Shown here piece by piece: positions 1 through 8,713 of a stretch of DNA of 64,000 nucleotides. The notes beneath the pieces are model-generated. The model was not told the DNA's origin. It saw only the letters and a list, made by a program, of their open reading frames with translations, and did not search any database. This DNA is from Bacillota bacterium (GTDB lineage: Bacteria; Bacillota; Clostridia; Oscillospirales; Ruminococcaceae): the NCBI GenBank assembly GCA_023412215.1, contig JAEYNX010000006.1, positions 51,014 to 115,013 on the forward strand. The letters are read 5' to 3'. Both the position numbers and the translations under genes were made by a program. Position 1 is the first letter of the stretch; every line of letters starts with the position of its first letter.

Positions 1-133
1 AGATGATGATGATGACCACAAAGATGCCGCACATCCCCAGCAGCATGATCTTGCCGGAATTCGCAAGGTCCGACATATTAACGGCATAACCCGCCGCAGA
101 CGTGCCCGCAGCCAGTAAAGACAACAAGCCCAT
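1..133 (-). CDS. Partial small membrane subunit, probably OadG/gamma-like Na+-pump decarboxylase subunit
   Basis: The gene begins with ATG at 133 and runs off the left edge of the window, so only about 44 N-terminal residues are visible. They hold a short N-terminal segment followed by a hydrophobic stretch (GKIMLLGMCGIFVVIIII) typical of the single transmembrane helix of OadG-type gamma subunits, which anchor the biotin decarboxylase and help bind metal. It lies 64 bases downstream of the beta-subunit gene on the same strand, which is the usual arrangement in Na+-translocating decarboxylase operons. Family assignment rests on the helix and the context only; the C-terminal half is not visible. 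Confidence 0.5.
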   Translation of the reverse strand, partial: MGLLSLLAAGTSAAGYAVNMSDLANSGKIMLLGMCGIFVVIIII

Positions 134-197
134 ATTCTACATCCTTTCAAGCCCAAAAGGCTTACACTAATATCATAGCACGAACAGGCGTGCAGTG

Positions 198-1379
198 TTA
201 TTTAATCATGGAAGGCACAATGTTTAAGATAATGCCGCCCGCGATAACCGAGGCGATCTGGCCCGAAACGTTCGCGCCCACCGCGTGCATCAGCAGGTGG
301 TTCTGGTTATCCTCTTTGAGCGCCATCTTCTGCACCACGCGCGCCGACATCGGGAACGCCGAGATGCCCGCCGCGCCGATCATCGGGTTGACCTTGTTCT
401 TTAAGAAGAGGTTTAAGAACTTCGCGAACAGCACGCCGCCGATCGAGTCGAACACAAAGGCAACGAGGCCCAGCGCCATGATGAGCAAGGTCTGCAGCGA
501 AACAAAGTTCTCGGCCTTCATGCTCGAGGCGATGGTGATGCCGAGGAACAGCGTGATCAGGTTTGCAAGGTCCTTCTGCGCGGTCTCAGAGAGACGGTCC
601 AGCGCGCCGCACTCGCGGATAAGGTTGCCGAACATCAGCATGCCCACCAGCGAGAGGGAGGCGGGGGCAACAAGGCCCGCCACGATCGAAACCAGAATGG
701 GGAAGAGTATCCTAGTGGTCTTGGAAACGCTCTTGGGGTTGTAGGGCATTCTGATCTGGCGTTCCTTCTTGGTGGTAACCGCCTTGATGGCGAGCGGCTG
801 GATGATGGGCACCAGCGCCATATACGAATAGGCCGCCACCGCGATAGGACCGATGAACTTACTGTCGAGTATCTGCGAAACAAGAATAGAGGTGGGGCCG
901 TCCGCCGCGCCGATGATGCCGATGGAGGCGGCGTCCTTTAAATCGAAGTTAAACAGCACCGCCATCACGATGGTGAGGAAGATACCGAACTGCGCCGCGG
1001 CGCCGAACAAAAACATCTTGGGGTTGGAGAGCAGCGGGCCAAAGTCGATCATCGCGCCGATACCCACAAACAGCAGCAGCGGCAGCGCCTCAGAGGCCTC
1101 GATGCCGATGTCGAACAGCCAGTCCAGAATGCCGTGCACCTCGCCGATGCCGGGCATCATCTGGTCAATCAGGCCGGAGAAGGGGATGTTGATGAGAATG
1201 GCGCCAAAGCCCATGGGCAGCAACAATGCCGGTTCGTAGTCTTTTTTAATCGCCAGATAGATGAGCAGCCCGCCCACGATCCACATAACGATCATCTTCC
1301 AGCCGTCACCGGTCGTAAAGAAGTACCTGACACCCTCCGTTAAAAAGCTGAAATCGTTTAGAATACCCAATGATCTCAC
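198..1379 (-). CDS. Na+-translocating decarboxylase beta subunit (OadB/GcdB/MmdB family)
   Basis: This 393-aa polytopic membrane protein is the Na+-channel subunit of biotin-dependent decarboxylases (oxaloacetate, glutaconyl-CoA or methylmalonyl-CoA), which couple decarboxylation to Na+ export. The sequence keeps the diagnostic segments: GAADGPTSI at residues 157-165 holds the Asp equivalent to the essential Asp203 of the Klebsiella protein, VAAYSYMALVP follows, and near the C-terminus NPMIGAAGISAFPMSAR preserves the Asn, Gly, Ser and Arg of the ion pathway with family spacing. The carboxyltransferase is not in the window, so the substrate cannot be decided. The reading frame opens with GTG at 1379 only two bases after AAGGAG; a TTG nine bases further in has a more usual spacing, so the start is uncertain. 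Confidence 0.92.
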   Translation of the reverse strand: MRSLGILNDFSFLTEGVRYFFTTGDGWKMIVMWIVGGLLIYLAIKKDYEPALLLPMGFGAILINIPFSGLIDQMMPGIGEVHGILDWLFDIGIEASEALPLLLFVGIGAMIDFGPLLSNPKMFLFGAAAQFGIFLTIVMAVLFNFDLKDAASIGIIGAADGPTSILVSQILDSKFIGPIAVAAYSYMALVPIIQPLAIKAVTTKKERQIRMPYNPKSVSKTTRILFPILVSIVAGLVAPASLSLVGMLMFGNLIRECGALDRLSETAQKDLANLITLFLGITIASSMKAENFVSLQTLLIMALGLVAFVFDSIGGVLFAKFLNLFLKNKVNPMIGAAGISAFPMSARVVQKMALKEDNQNHLLMHAVGANVSGQIASVIAGGIILNIVPSMIK

Positions 1380-1508
1380 TACTCCTTTAGTTTTTCAAGC
1401 ATTCGATTTGGTGTGTTCCTTCGCTGAGTACTGCGTTTGTTCGTGTATATCTGCATCGCCGATAAAAAACCGCATTATGTTCTATTATAGAGAAGGTAAG
1501 ACGTTTTT

Positions 1509-1961
1509 TCAACTGAAATTTTGGCGAATTGTCTCATCTAACAGCAGTTCAAACGCCTGCCTGAAGGTCTCGTCCTGCTCGGCGGTGCGTTTGGGCGGCC
1601 CCTTGACGCGTTTGCCCGCCCGCAGCAGCTTTTTAACCAGGTGCCTGCTCTCCAGCAGGCTGCCGATATTCTCATCCGTGTAGCGCATCCCGCTGGGGCT
1701 TATCGGCCTACCGCCCCGTGCGAGCGCCATCGCCGCAAGGCCGTAATCCTGCGTCACCACCGCGTCGCCCTTCTGAAGATAGGAAACCAGCTTGTAATCC
1801 GCCGAGTCGGCGCCCTTATCCACCGTCACGGTGACGGCGCCCGCCTTCTGCATCACGTGCGAGGTGTCGCAGAACAACACTGTCTTAAGAGAGCGCGCCT
1901 TCGCGGCGCGTATAGCGATGTCGGTTACGGGGCAGGCGTCGGCATCTATGAGTACGCGCAT
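1509..1961 (-). CDS. YaiI/YqxD family (UPF0178, DUF188) protein
   Basis: A 150-aa protein of the YaiI/YqxD family, predicted PIN/NYN-like nuclease folds whose role is not established. The hallmark start MRVLIDADACPV carries the conserved aspartates, VTQDYGLA is the mid-protein Asp motif, and the basic tail GKRVKGPPKRT is also typical. The length matches the family. ATG at 1961 is preceded by GAAAGGGATGAACCG, a usable ribosome site. It sits 13 bases after the serine hydrolase gene on the same strand, so the two are probably co-transcribed, but nothing suggests a functional link. The assignment to the family is firm; the biochemical function is unknown. Confidence 0.9.
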   Translation of the reverse strand: MRVLIDADACPVTDIAIRAAKARSLKTVLFCDTSHVMQKAGAVTVTVDKGADSADYKLVSYLQKGDAVVTQDYGLAAMALARGGRPISPSGMRYTDENIGSLLESRHLVKKLLRAGKRVKGPPKRTAEQDETFRQAFELLLDETIRQNFS

Positions 1962-1974
1962 CGGTTCATCCCTT

Positions 1975-3558
1975 TCAAATCCGTTTTTCGGTTCTTATCC
2001 CTGTTCTTCTGAACAGCACCCGCAGGTTGACGGCTAAGAAGGCGAGTATCAGCGCCGAAAGCAGGGTAAACACCAAAATCTCGACCGTATTGGGGTACCA
2101 GACAAACACAAAGCCCCAGGTCGACCCCTGAAATACGAGGCTCGGAACCATCAGCAGCAGGGCAATAAACGCAGCTAGAGTCGCGCACGCAACAACGGCT
2201 TTCACCGCTGCTTTTGCGTCTATTTTAAGCGTTCTTTTATGGTTATATATGTCCTGTATCACCCTAAACAGCGAGTAGAGCAGCATACAGCATAAAATCA
2301 ATAATACCGCGACGGCGATACTGCAGTATAGGTCGATGGTCTGGTATAAGTCGTCAATAGCCGGCGCCGTATTTTCGCGCTGCGCGAGGATATCCATGAT
2401 CTTCATGGCAAGGATAGAGGTGTTATAGGAGTTGCTGTTGCACAGTACCACAACCCCAAGCCCCTGTTCGGGTAAAAACGCGAGATTGGAGGAATAATTG
2501 GGGTTGGAGCCGCTGTGCGCTATCTCGGTAGGCGTACCGGTAGAAATTCTCCAGCCGGTTGCGTAATAAAACCCCTCTGCCATCGGCTCCACACTCGTAT
2601 TGGGAAGACGCGACGCCTCTATCAGCGCATTGTCAAACGTCGAGGTCGGCTCGGTACCCATCTGAATCTTCAGCCACCGCGCCAAATCGTTTACGTGCGA
2701 GACGATATACCCCGCCGGTTTGTTGCCGTCGTAGATGGGTGCCTCATACACGCTCGGGGTGCCGAAGCTCAGCTTATACCCCGTCGCCAATGCGTCGGGG
2801 CTGTAGTCCCGAGCCATATGGGTATCGGTCAGGCCCATGGGGGAGAGGACGTTCTGCGCTATATACTCCTCGTAGGTCATGCCCGAGAGCTTCTCGATGA
2901 GCAGCCCCAGCACGTCGTAGTTGATGGTCGCGTACTGGTATTTTTGCCCCGGCGCGCTCACTAATTCAGCGCCGATAAGCGTGCGCACCGTTCTTTCTAT
3001 CGCACCCGGCTTATCGTCCGCGGGTATTTTCGAGATCGTACTGGGGGAAATTCCGCTCACATGATGCATAAAATCCGACACCTTAACGGCGGCCGGTTTG
3101 CCTTGATAATTCATGGTAAGCCACGGCAGATAGTCGGTAACCGGCGCGTTGAGGTCCACAAGGCCCTCTTTTTGCAGGCACAGCAGCCCCAAGCCCGTAA
3201 AGGCCTTGCTGTTGGAGGCGAGCTGAAACAGGGTTTGCGCAGTTACCTTGCGCCTTGTCCCCACATCCGCGTAGCCGAAGCCGGACTGATAAACCGTTTC
3301 GTTGCCCTGCACGATGGCTATGGCGTAGCCGGGTAACCCGGCCTTGCGCATCTCCTGCACGATCAGGCTCTTTACCTGCGGTATGTACTGCGCGTAAGCG
3401 CTGTTTTGAGAGAGCTGCTCGTCATTGGCTTCTATCTGCGCCGCCTTCTTGTCATAGCTCAGCTTCGTGATAAAAACACACAGCGCAAACGATAGGATGC
3501 CGATTGCCATTGCAATGCAGAGGATGCGCAGGGGCAGGCTGTTACGTCTTTGTTTCAT
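1975..3558 (-). CDS. Membrane-anchored serine hydrolase, class C beta-lactamase/PBP4* fold
   Basis: The 527-aa protein has an N-terminal membrane anchor (about residues 10-32), an extracellular beta-lactamase/transpeptidase-like domain (about 60-390) and three C-terminal transmembrane helices. The SxxK nucleophile motif is SNSK (in FQLASNSKAFTG) and the third motif is HSG (in IAHSGSNPN). The second motif, normally Y-x-N, reads YAT within QYATINYDVLG, so the usual Asn appears replaced or displaced. Such proteins in Bacillota act as D-amino-acid esterases, amidases or peptidases on the cell surface; the substrate here is unknown. It follows the DUF1624 gene by 20 bases and precedes the YqxD gene by 13 bases, so it is in the middle of a three-gene transcription unit. 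Confidence 0.85.
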   Translation of the reverse strand: MKQRRNSLPLRILCIAMAIGILSFALCVFITKLSYDKKAAQIEANDEQLSQNSAYAQYIPQVKSLIVQEMRKAGLPGYAIAIVQGNETVYQSGFGYADVGTRRKVTAQTLFQLASNSKAFTGLGLLCLQKEGLVDLNAPVTDYLPWLTMNYQGKPAAVKVSDFMHHVSGISPSTISKIPADDKPGAIERTVRTLIGAELVSAPGQKYQYATINYDVLGLLIEKLSGMTYEEYIAQNVLSPMGLTDTHMARDYSPDALATGYKLSFGTPSVYEAPIYDGNKPAGYIVSHVNDLARWLKIQMGTEPTSTFDNALIEASRLPNTSVEPMAEGFYYATGWRISTGTPTEIAHSGSNPNYSSNLAFLPEQGLGVVVLCNSNSYNTSILAMKIMDILAQRENTAPAIDDLYQTIDLYCSIAVAVLLILCCMLLYSLFRVIQDIYNHKRTLKIDAKAAVKAVVACATLAAFIALLLMVPSLVFQGSTWGFVFVWYPNTVEILVFTLLSALILAFLAVNLRVLFRRTGIRTEKRI

Positions 3559-3578
3559 CGGTAAAACTCCTTTATTGT

Positions 3579-4334
3579 TTATTTTCCTATGAAACTAAAG
3601 ACGAGGTAGAGTACCCCATATACTACAGGCTGGTGCAGCACATAGATCACCAGTGTGTTCCGCCCCACAAAGGCCAGCGGGCGCAGGTGGGTTTTGTAGC
3701 AGAACGCGGGCATTTTGCCCTCTTTAACGTATACGCCAAGGTAGGAACCGGCAAAAAACAAAAACACCCACGGCAGCAGGGGGAAGTAATCCGCCGAGAA
3801 AAAGCCCCTCTGCGGGAAGCCGAGCGGGAACAGGTAGCTTGTCTCATACAGCGCCTGCGGCAGCGGCAGCCATAAAAGAAAGCCGCTCTGCGCTTTGTAG
3901 GTGATAATGAACAGGGCCGCCATCACCGCCATGCCGAGCCACGGGCTAAGCCTGTCCAGCGCCTTGTGCAGCAGGCCGTACAGCATCATCGAAACACCCA
4001 TGAAGTGCAGGATGCCGAACAGAATCAGCTCCCCCGGCATAAAGAAGTAGGTGACGAGGGTAAGCACCATGCCGATGCCGAAGCAGAGGGCACCGCGCTT
4101 GAGATTATTCTTGGAATAACGGCAGGCGACGCCCGAGATAACGATGAACAGCCCGGCGAAGAACTGCTGCAGAAAGTCTAAAAAGCCGCTGTTAAAGGCG
4201 GGGATATTTAACCCGAAGATGTATACAAGGTCAAAAAAGGTGTGGTATACTACCATCAGCACAATCGAAAGCCCGCGCAGCTCGTCGATAAGCCCCACCC
4301 GTTTATTCAGCTGCTGCCGCTTTTGTTCATTCAT
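3579..4334 (-). CDS. DUF1624 / heparan-alpha-glucosaminide N-acetyltransferase-like membrane protein
   Basis: This 251-aa integral membrane protein opens with RVGLIDELRGLSIVLMVVYH, the conserved entry helix of the DUF1624 (HGSNAT catalytic-like) acyltransferase family, in which the conserved basic and His residues of helix 1 are thought to be at the active site. Seven or so further hydrophobic helices follow and the length is ordinary for the short bacterial members. It probably transfers an acyl group across or at the membrane, but the acceptor is unknown. ATG at 4334 has AAGGG eight bases upstream. It is the first gene of the leftward unit with the serine hydrolase, and an extended -10 promoter lies upstream. 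Confidence 0.85.
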   Translation of the reverse strand: MNEQKRQQLNKRVGLIDELRGLSIVLMVVYHTFFDLVYIFGLNIPAFNSGFLDFLQQFFAGLFIVISGVACRYSKNNLKRGALCFGIGMVLTLVTYFFMPGELILFGILHFMGVSMMLYGLLHKALDRLSPWLGMAVMAALFIITYKAQSGFLLWLPLPQALYETSYLFPLGFPQRGFFSADYFPLLPWVFLFFAGSYLGVYVKEGKMPAFCYKTHLRPLAFVGRNTLVIYVLHQPVVYGVLYLVFSFIGK

Positions 4335-4449
4335 TCACACAACCCTTGCCTTTCTATCCTCTATCGTTTTCAAATCTTCACGCTTCATTCATCATAAAGC
4401 CACTTTAATGGGCGGTTTTCCAAAGAAATTTCCGTTTAATTCCGAAAAA

Positions 4450-4458
4450 ATTATACCA
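4450..4458 (-). promoter_or_regulatory. Extended -10 promoter for the DUF1624 unit
   Basis: On the minus strand the sequence reads TGGTATAAT, a perfect -10 hexamer with the TGn extension. The -35 region 17 bases further upstream (TTAATT) is poor, which is normal for extended -10 promoters. It lies about 115 bases before the DUF1624 start. Confidence 0.5.
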
Positions 4459-4540
4459 TAACAGGGTGAAAAATTAAACCCAAATGTGATATGATAAGAT
4501 GAATGACAATGAGGAAGTCAAACAGCGTATATTTATTGCC

Positions 4541-4730
4541 GCGGGCGGCTGATAGCCGCCCCTACAACCACCCTATACACGCCCCCTGGCTCGCGCATCG
4601 CGCCCTATTGTTCATGTAGGGGCGAAACGCGAATTTCGCGTTTGTTAATCGCCCGCACATCCACCGCAAACCCCTGTGGTAAACCGCAGGGCGAACCGAT
4701 GCTTATGCGCCACCCACGGCACATACCCCT
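4541..4730. repeat. Palindromic intergenic repeats (gap 4335-4786)
   Basis: The 450-base gap between divergent genes holds two of the window's GC-rich hairpins: GGGCGGCTGATAGCCGCCCC with a flanking CTACAA at about 4543-4567, and a nested one beginning GTAGGGGCGAAACGCG at about 4616-4653. The rest contains no credible gene. These are the first members of the repeat group that recurs throughout the trp region. Confidence 0.8.
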
Positions 4731-4786
4731 CACAGGCAGGCGGATTTCTCGCCCCATTAAATTAATGAAAAGGAATGACATTACAT

Positions 4787-5392
4787 ATGGAATGGTTTGT
4801 TTATGTAATTATCATCACCGCCGTGGTGCTCGCGGCGGTTTTGGCGCTGATCATCCGCAAGGCGGTGCTGCAGAGCAAAGGCGTTTACCTTAAGAACCAG
4901 GTTACCGCGAAGCTGAGAGGCTATGCGCGCCTGCGGCAGTATAAGGTGCTCACCGACTTGCGCCTGCCCTACCGCGACGGGGTGAAGGAGCTCAGCCACG
5001 TGCTCATCGGCATCTTCGGCGTAATCATCGTGGACGCTCACTCTTTAACCGGCGAGCTGTACGGTACCGTGGACGATAAGAAATGGGCCTTCGTGCCCAA
5101 GAAGGGCGCAAAGCAGATGCTGCCCAATCTCTCGCTCGACCTGCAGGAAAAGGCGGACGCCGTGCGTCAGACCTTCGCGGCAAAGGGCATCTACAAGCTG
5201 AACTTTGATTCGATCAACGTCGTGCAGAACTCGCAGAAGAAGCTGACGCTCTATGTGGCAAACAGCCTGCCCATCATCCGCTTAAACCGCCTCGGCGCGT
5301 TTTTGAACAAGTCCAAGAACGACACCGACGCGGGCGTGGATATGGAGAAGCTCGCGGGCATCTTAAAGGACGCCTCGGAGGGCGTAAGCTGA
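4787..5392 (+). CDS. Membrane-anchored NERD-like protein with altered nuclease motif
   Basis: A 201-aa protein with an N-terminal transmembrane helix (about residues 3-24) and a cytosolic NERD (nuclease-related) domain from about 40 to 130. The NERD signature normally reads as an Asp-His pair before V-L-V/I-G, then a Lys after V-E-A. Here the corresponding stretches are ELSHVLIGIFGVIIVDAHSL, so the Asp is Ser and the Lys is His. The protein may therefore be a non-catalytic member. The C-terminal 60 residues are unassigned. The start was set at 4787 because AAAAGGA lies 12 bases upstream, whereas the earlier in-frame ATG at 4775 abuts it. No operon partner is visible. Confidence 0.6.
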   Translation: MEWFVYVIIITAVVLAAVLALIIRKAVLQSKGVYLKNQVTAKLRGYARLRQYKVLTDLRLPYRDGVKELSHVLIGIFGVIIVDAHSLTGELYGTVDDKKWAFVPKKGAKQMLPNLSLDLQEKADAVRQTFAAKGIYKLNFDSINVVQNSQKKLTLYVANSLPIIRLNRLGAFLNKSKNDTDAGVDMEKLAGILKDASEGVS

Positions 5393-5816
5393 GAAAATCC
5401 GGCTGTCTCCTTATTTGCCGAAGGGCCGCAAACCCATGGACGAAGCTGCCCTTATACTAAGTTTTGTTTAAAAATGGGTTATATCCTTTTCTGAATACGT
5501 TTTTGTTTTCCGCCTACAGCAGTGGGTTAAATCAGTATTATATTTTGTCTATTATGCCAGAATACGACACCAAACCCCTGCATTCCGGCACAGGGGTTGT
5601 GCAGTTATACCAAAAGTGATTTTCGGCGGTTTTTTATAAAAAATGCACTAGCAGTTTGCCCTTGTAGTGTGATAAAATATAGGTATTGCGCTTGACAAAT
5701 AATTGTCAGGCATACGGCTTAGGGGGCGGTTACCGTCCGCGCGGCCATCTACCTTCAATATTTTGTCCGACGCAAACAGGGATACAAAATATTTGACCAA
5801 TAGGGGGTTACTGAAG
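5393..5816 (+). other. Intergenic region upstream of serC
   Basis: No gene is seen in these 424 bases. A hairpin of AACCCCTG and CAGGGGTT around 5573-5600 might end the upstream transcript but has no T-run. A perfect inverted repeat TGACAA-ATAA-TTGTCA at 5693-5708 could be an operator. It contains a TTGACA hexamer at 5692-5697, but I find no matching -10 at a normal distance. Confidence 0.35.
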
Positions 5817-6899
5817 ATGAGAGTTTATAACTTTTCAGCAGGTCCGTCCATGCTGCCCGAGCAGGTTTTAGCAAAGGCTGCGTCAGAGATGCTTGACTAC
5901 AACGGCAGCGGCCAATCCGTAATGGAGATGTCACATCGATCTCGGGTGTACGAAGAGATTATAAACGGCTGTGAAAGCCTTCTGCGCGAAACGCTTTCTA
6001 TTCCCGACAACTACAAGGTATTGTTCTTGCAGGGCGGCGCATCCTCACAGTTCTCTATGGTACCGCTCAACCTGTTAAACGGTTCCGGCAAGGCCGACTT
6101 TGTCATCACTGGTCAGTGGGCGAAAAAGGCCTATTCCGAGGCTGCCCGCTACGGCAGCTGCAAGGCGGTTGCTTCCAGCGCCGACAAAACCTTTACCTAT
6201 ATCCCCAAGCTGGACCCCGCCACCTTTACCAAGGACGCGGACTACTTCCACATCTGCTTAAACAACACCATTTACGGCACGCGCTTTACCGAGCTGCCCG
6301 AGACGGGCAATGTGCCGCTAATTGCGGATATGTCCTCCTGCATCCTCTCCGAGCCGATCGACGTCTCCAAATACGGCCTTATCTACGCGGGCGCGCAGAA
6401 GAACATGGGCCCCGCCGGCCTCACCGTGGTGATCGTGCGTGAAGACCTCATCGGCCACGCGCGCGAGTTTACCCCCACGATGTTCGATTACCAGATTCAC
6501 GCCGAGAACGGCTCGATGTACAACACCCCGCCCTGCTACGCCGTATACATCTGCAAGCTGGTGCTCGAGTGGATTCGCGACGAGATCGGCGGCCTTGAGA
6601 AGATGAAGGAAGTAAACGAGCACAAGGCTGCACTCCTCTATAATTACCTCGATTCCAGCAGCATGTTTAAGGGCACGGTGGAGAAAGAGTTCCGCTCGCT
6701 CATGAACATCCCGTTTGTCACCGGCAACGAGGAACTCGATAAGAAGTTCTGCAAGCAGTCGGAGGCCGCGGGCTTTGTAAACCTCAAGGGCCACCGTTCG
6801 GTGGGCGGTATGAGGGCCTCTATCTACAACGCCATGCCGGAGCAGGGCGTGAAGGATCTGGCGGCTTTCATGAAGAAGTTTGAGGAAGAGAATAAATAA
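5817..6899 (+). CDS. serC: Phosphoserine aminotransferase
   Basis: SerC converts 3-phosphohydroxypyruvate and glutamate to phosphoserine, the second step of serine synthesis, using pyridoxal phosphate. At 360 aa it has the family length. Visible hallmarks are the opening NFSAGPSMLPEQVL, EMSHRS, LQGGASSQFSMVPLNLL for cofactor phosphate binding, and YAGAQKNMGPAGL with the Schiff-base Lys at about residue 195. The C-terminal HRSVGGMRASIYNAMP is also diagnostic. The start at 5817 was chosen over upstream in-frame codons because AGGGGGT lies about nine bases before it and the protein then begins exactly like its relatives. serA follows after a 560-base gap filled with hairpin repeats, so the two form a serine-synthesis pair. 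Confidence 0.97.
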   Translation: MRVYNFSAGPSMLPEQVLAKAASEMLDYNGSGQSVMEMSHRSRVYEEIINGCESLLRETLSIPDNYKVLFLQGGASSQFSMVPLNLLNGSGKADFVITGQWAKKAYSEAARYGSCKAVASSADKTFTYIPKLDPATFTKDADYFHICLNNTIYGTRFTELPETGNVPLIADMSSCILSEPIDVSKYGLIYAGAQKNMGPAGLTVVIVREDLIGHAREFTPTMFDYQIHAENGSMYNTPPCYAVYICKLVLEWIRDEIGGLEKMKEVNEHKAALLYNYLDSSSMFKGTVEKEFRSLMNIPFVTGNEELDKKFCKQSEAAGFVNLKGHRSVGGMRASIYNAMPEQGVKDLAAFMKKFEEENK

Positions 6900-6926
6900 T
6901 CCGCGCGTTCCCGTAATAACGTTCCC

Positions 6927-7440
6927 GTAGGGGCGAACTGTGTTCGCCCGCGGTTAATATTTACGACTGGCATTTTACAAGAATTATCGGGACGTAGGGG
7001 ACGCCGTCCCCTACACCCTACCCGTGGATTACCGTAGGGGCGGGGTCCTCCCGCCCGCGTTTCCCCGAACATACCGCCACGTTACCCCTATCGCAGGGGG
7101 CGGCATCCCGACGCCCCGCGTTTTTTACCGCGCCTACGGCAATACGTAGGGAACGACCCCCGTGTCGTTCCGTCATACGGGACACAGCCATACGGATACT
7201 GGGCACGCACGTCTACAGGTATTACACAGGGTAACGGTATAACCATTCACGTGAGGAAATATCCACGGGCGAACACCGTTCGCCTCTACACCTTGCCCTT
7301 GACATACCGTAGGGGCGGGGTTCTCCCGCCCGCGTTTCCCCGCACACACCACCCCGTTGCCTCTATCGCAGGGGCATCCCGATACCCCGTAAAAACCTCG
7401 CACATACACGTGGCAGGGCCATGCCCTGTCCCTACAATTT
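6927..7440. repeat. Palindromic repeat array between serC and serA
   Basis: At least six GC-rich hairpins fill the gap. Those I can align include a GTAGGGGCGAAC/GTTCGCCC type at 6927-6953, a GGGGACGCCGTCCCC type near 6993-7010, GTAGGGGCGGGG/CCCGCCC types at 7034-7059 and about 7312-7337, a GTAGGGAACGAC/GTCGTTCC type near 7147-7174, and a GGCAGGGC/GCCCTGTC type near 7411-7435. No gene is visible in the gap. The hairpins could influence serA expression but no ordinary terminator T-run follows them. Confidence 0.85.
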
Positions 7441-7463
7441 ATGATTGAAAGGATGACTACAGC

Positions 7464-8630
7464 ATGTACAATATCCTTACATTGAATAAGATTTCCCCCG
7501 TGGGGCTAGACCGCTTCGACGGCGGCCTTTACCGCTGCGCCGACGAGTTTGAGAACCCCGACGCGGTGCTGGTTCGCTCGGCCTCGATGCACGAGATGAC
7601 GCTGCCCGCAGGCTTAAAGGCGATTGCGCGCGCGGGCGCGGGCACCAACAACATTCCCGTAGAGGCCTGCACCGAGAAGGGCATCGTGGTGTTCAATACC
7701 CCCGGCGCCAACGCAAACGCGGTAAAAGAGCTGGTGCTTGCGGCGCTGCTGCTCTCCTCCCGCAAGATCTTCCCCGCCATGCAGTGGGTGCAGACGCTCA
7801 AAGAGAGCGACGGCGACATCACAAAGCAGGTGGAGAAGGGCAAGGGCGACTTCGTGGGCCCCGAGATCATGGGCAAGAAGCTGGGCGTTATCGGCCTCGG
7901 CGCCATCGGCATCCTGGTAGCCAACGCGGCGGAGGACCTCGGCATGGAGGTTTACGGCTACGACCCCTACCTGTCGGTTGAGGCGGCCTGGGGGCTTTCC
8001 CGTACCATCCACCACGCCAAGAGCCTTGGCGAAATCTACGAAAACTGCGACTATATCACCCTGCACGTGCCGCTTACCCCCGAGACCAAGGGGCTGGTAA
8101 ACAGCGCCTCCGTCGCCCGCATGAAGCACGGCGTGCGCATTTTAAACTTCTCGCGCGGCGACCTGGTGGTGGACGACGATATGCTCGCCGCCCTCGGGGA
8201 TAAGCAGGTGCGCGTATATGTAACCGACTTCCCCTCGGCCAAGATGATCGGCCACCCCGGTATCCTCGCCATCCCGCACCTTGGCGCCTCCACCCCCGAG
8301 TCGGAGGATAACTGCGCGCGCATGGCCGCCGACGAGCTGATCGAATATCTCGAAAACGGCAATATCACCAACTCTGTAAACTTTCCCAATGTCGAGATGC
8401 CCCGCTCCACCGCGGTGAGGGTCGGCGTTATCCATCGCAACATCCCCAATATGCTCACCTCCATCACCTCGGCGATGGCTACCTTGGGCATCAACATCGA
8501 CAACCTCATCAACAAGTCCAAGAAGGACAACGCCTACACGCTGCTCGACATCTCGGGCAACTTCGACGAAGAGAGCGCCAAGAAGCTCTCCGCCATCGAG
8601 GGTATTATCCGTGTTCAGATTTACAAATAG
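7464..8630 (+). CDS. serA: D-3-phosphoglycerate dehydrogenase with C-terminal ACT domain
   Basis: This 388-aa NAD-dependent dehydrogenase oxidises 3-phosphoglycerate to 3-phosphohydroxypyruvate, the first step of serine synthesis. It has the split substrate-binding domain (about 1-95 and 285-315), a Rossmann domain with GVIGLGAIGILVA, the Arg segment NFSRGDLVV and the catalytic His in IPHLGASTPESEDNCA. An ACT domain (about 318-388, NIPNMLTSITSAMATLGIN) suggests feedback by serine. The segment before the His reads TDFPSAKMIGHP rather than the usual D-V-F-x-x-E-P, a variant I associate from memory with clostridial SerA. GAAAGGA precedes the ATG. It pairs with serC upstream, and a strong intrinsic terminator follows. 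Confidence 0.95.
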   Translation: MYNILTLNKISPVGLDRFDGGLYRCADEFENPDAVLVRSASMHEMTLPAGLKAIARAGAGTNNIPVEACTEKGIVVFNTPGANANAVKELVLAALLLSSRKIFPAMQWVQTLKESDGDITKQVEKGKGDFVGPEIMGKKLGVIGLGAIGILVANAAEDLGMEVYGYDPYLSVEAAWGLSRTIHHAKSLGEIYENCDYITLHVPLTPETKGLVNSASVARMKHGVRILNFSRGDLVVDDDMLAALGDKQVRVYVTDFPSAKMIGHPGILAIPHLGASTPESEDNCARMAADELIEYLENGNITNSVNFPNVEMPRSTAVRVGVIHRNIPNMLTSITSAMATLGINIDNLINKSKKDNAYTLLDISGNFDEESAKKLSAIEGIIRVQIYK

Positions 8631-8648
8631 TATAATCTCTCGATAGAA

Positions 8649-8685
8649 GGCAGCGCCGCAGGGGAACCTGCGGCGCTGCCCTTTT
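8649..8685 (+). terminator. Intrinsic terminator after serA
   Basis: A 14-bp perfect stem, GGCAGCGCCGCAGG with its complement, closes a four-base loop (GGAA) and is followed by CTTTT. It lies about 20 bases after the serA stop. Confidence 0.9.
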
Positions 8686-8713
8686 GAATAAAGTATATTC
8701 TATCCTTTTATCA

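Noticed and set aside
5692..5716. TTGACA as a serC promoter
   Set aside because: No hexamer like TATAAT lies 16-18 bases downstream. The bases are better explained by the TGACAA/TTGTCA inverted repeat.
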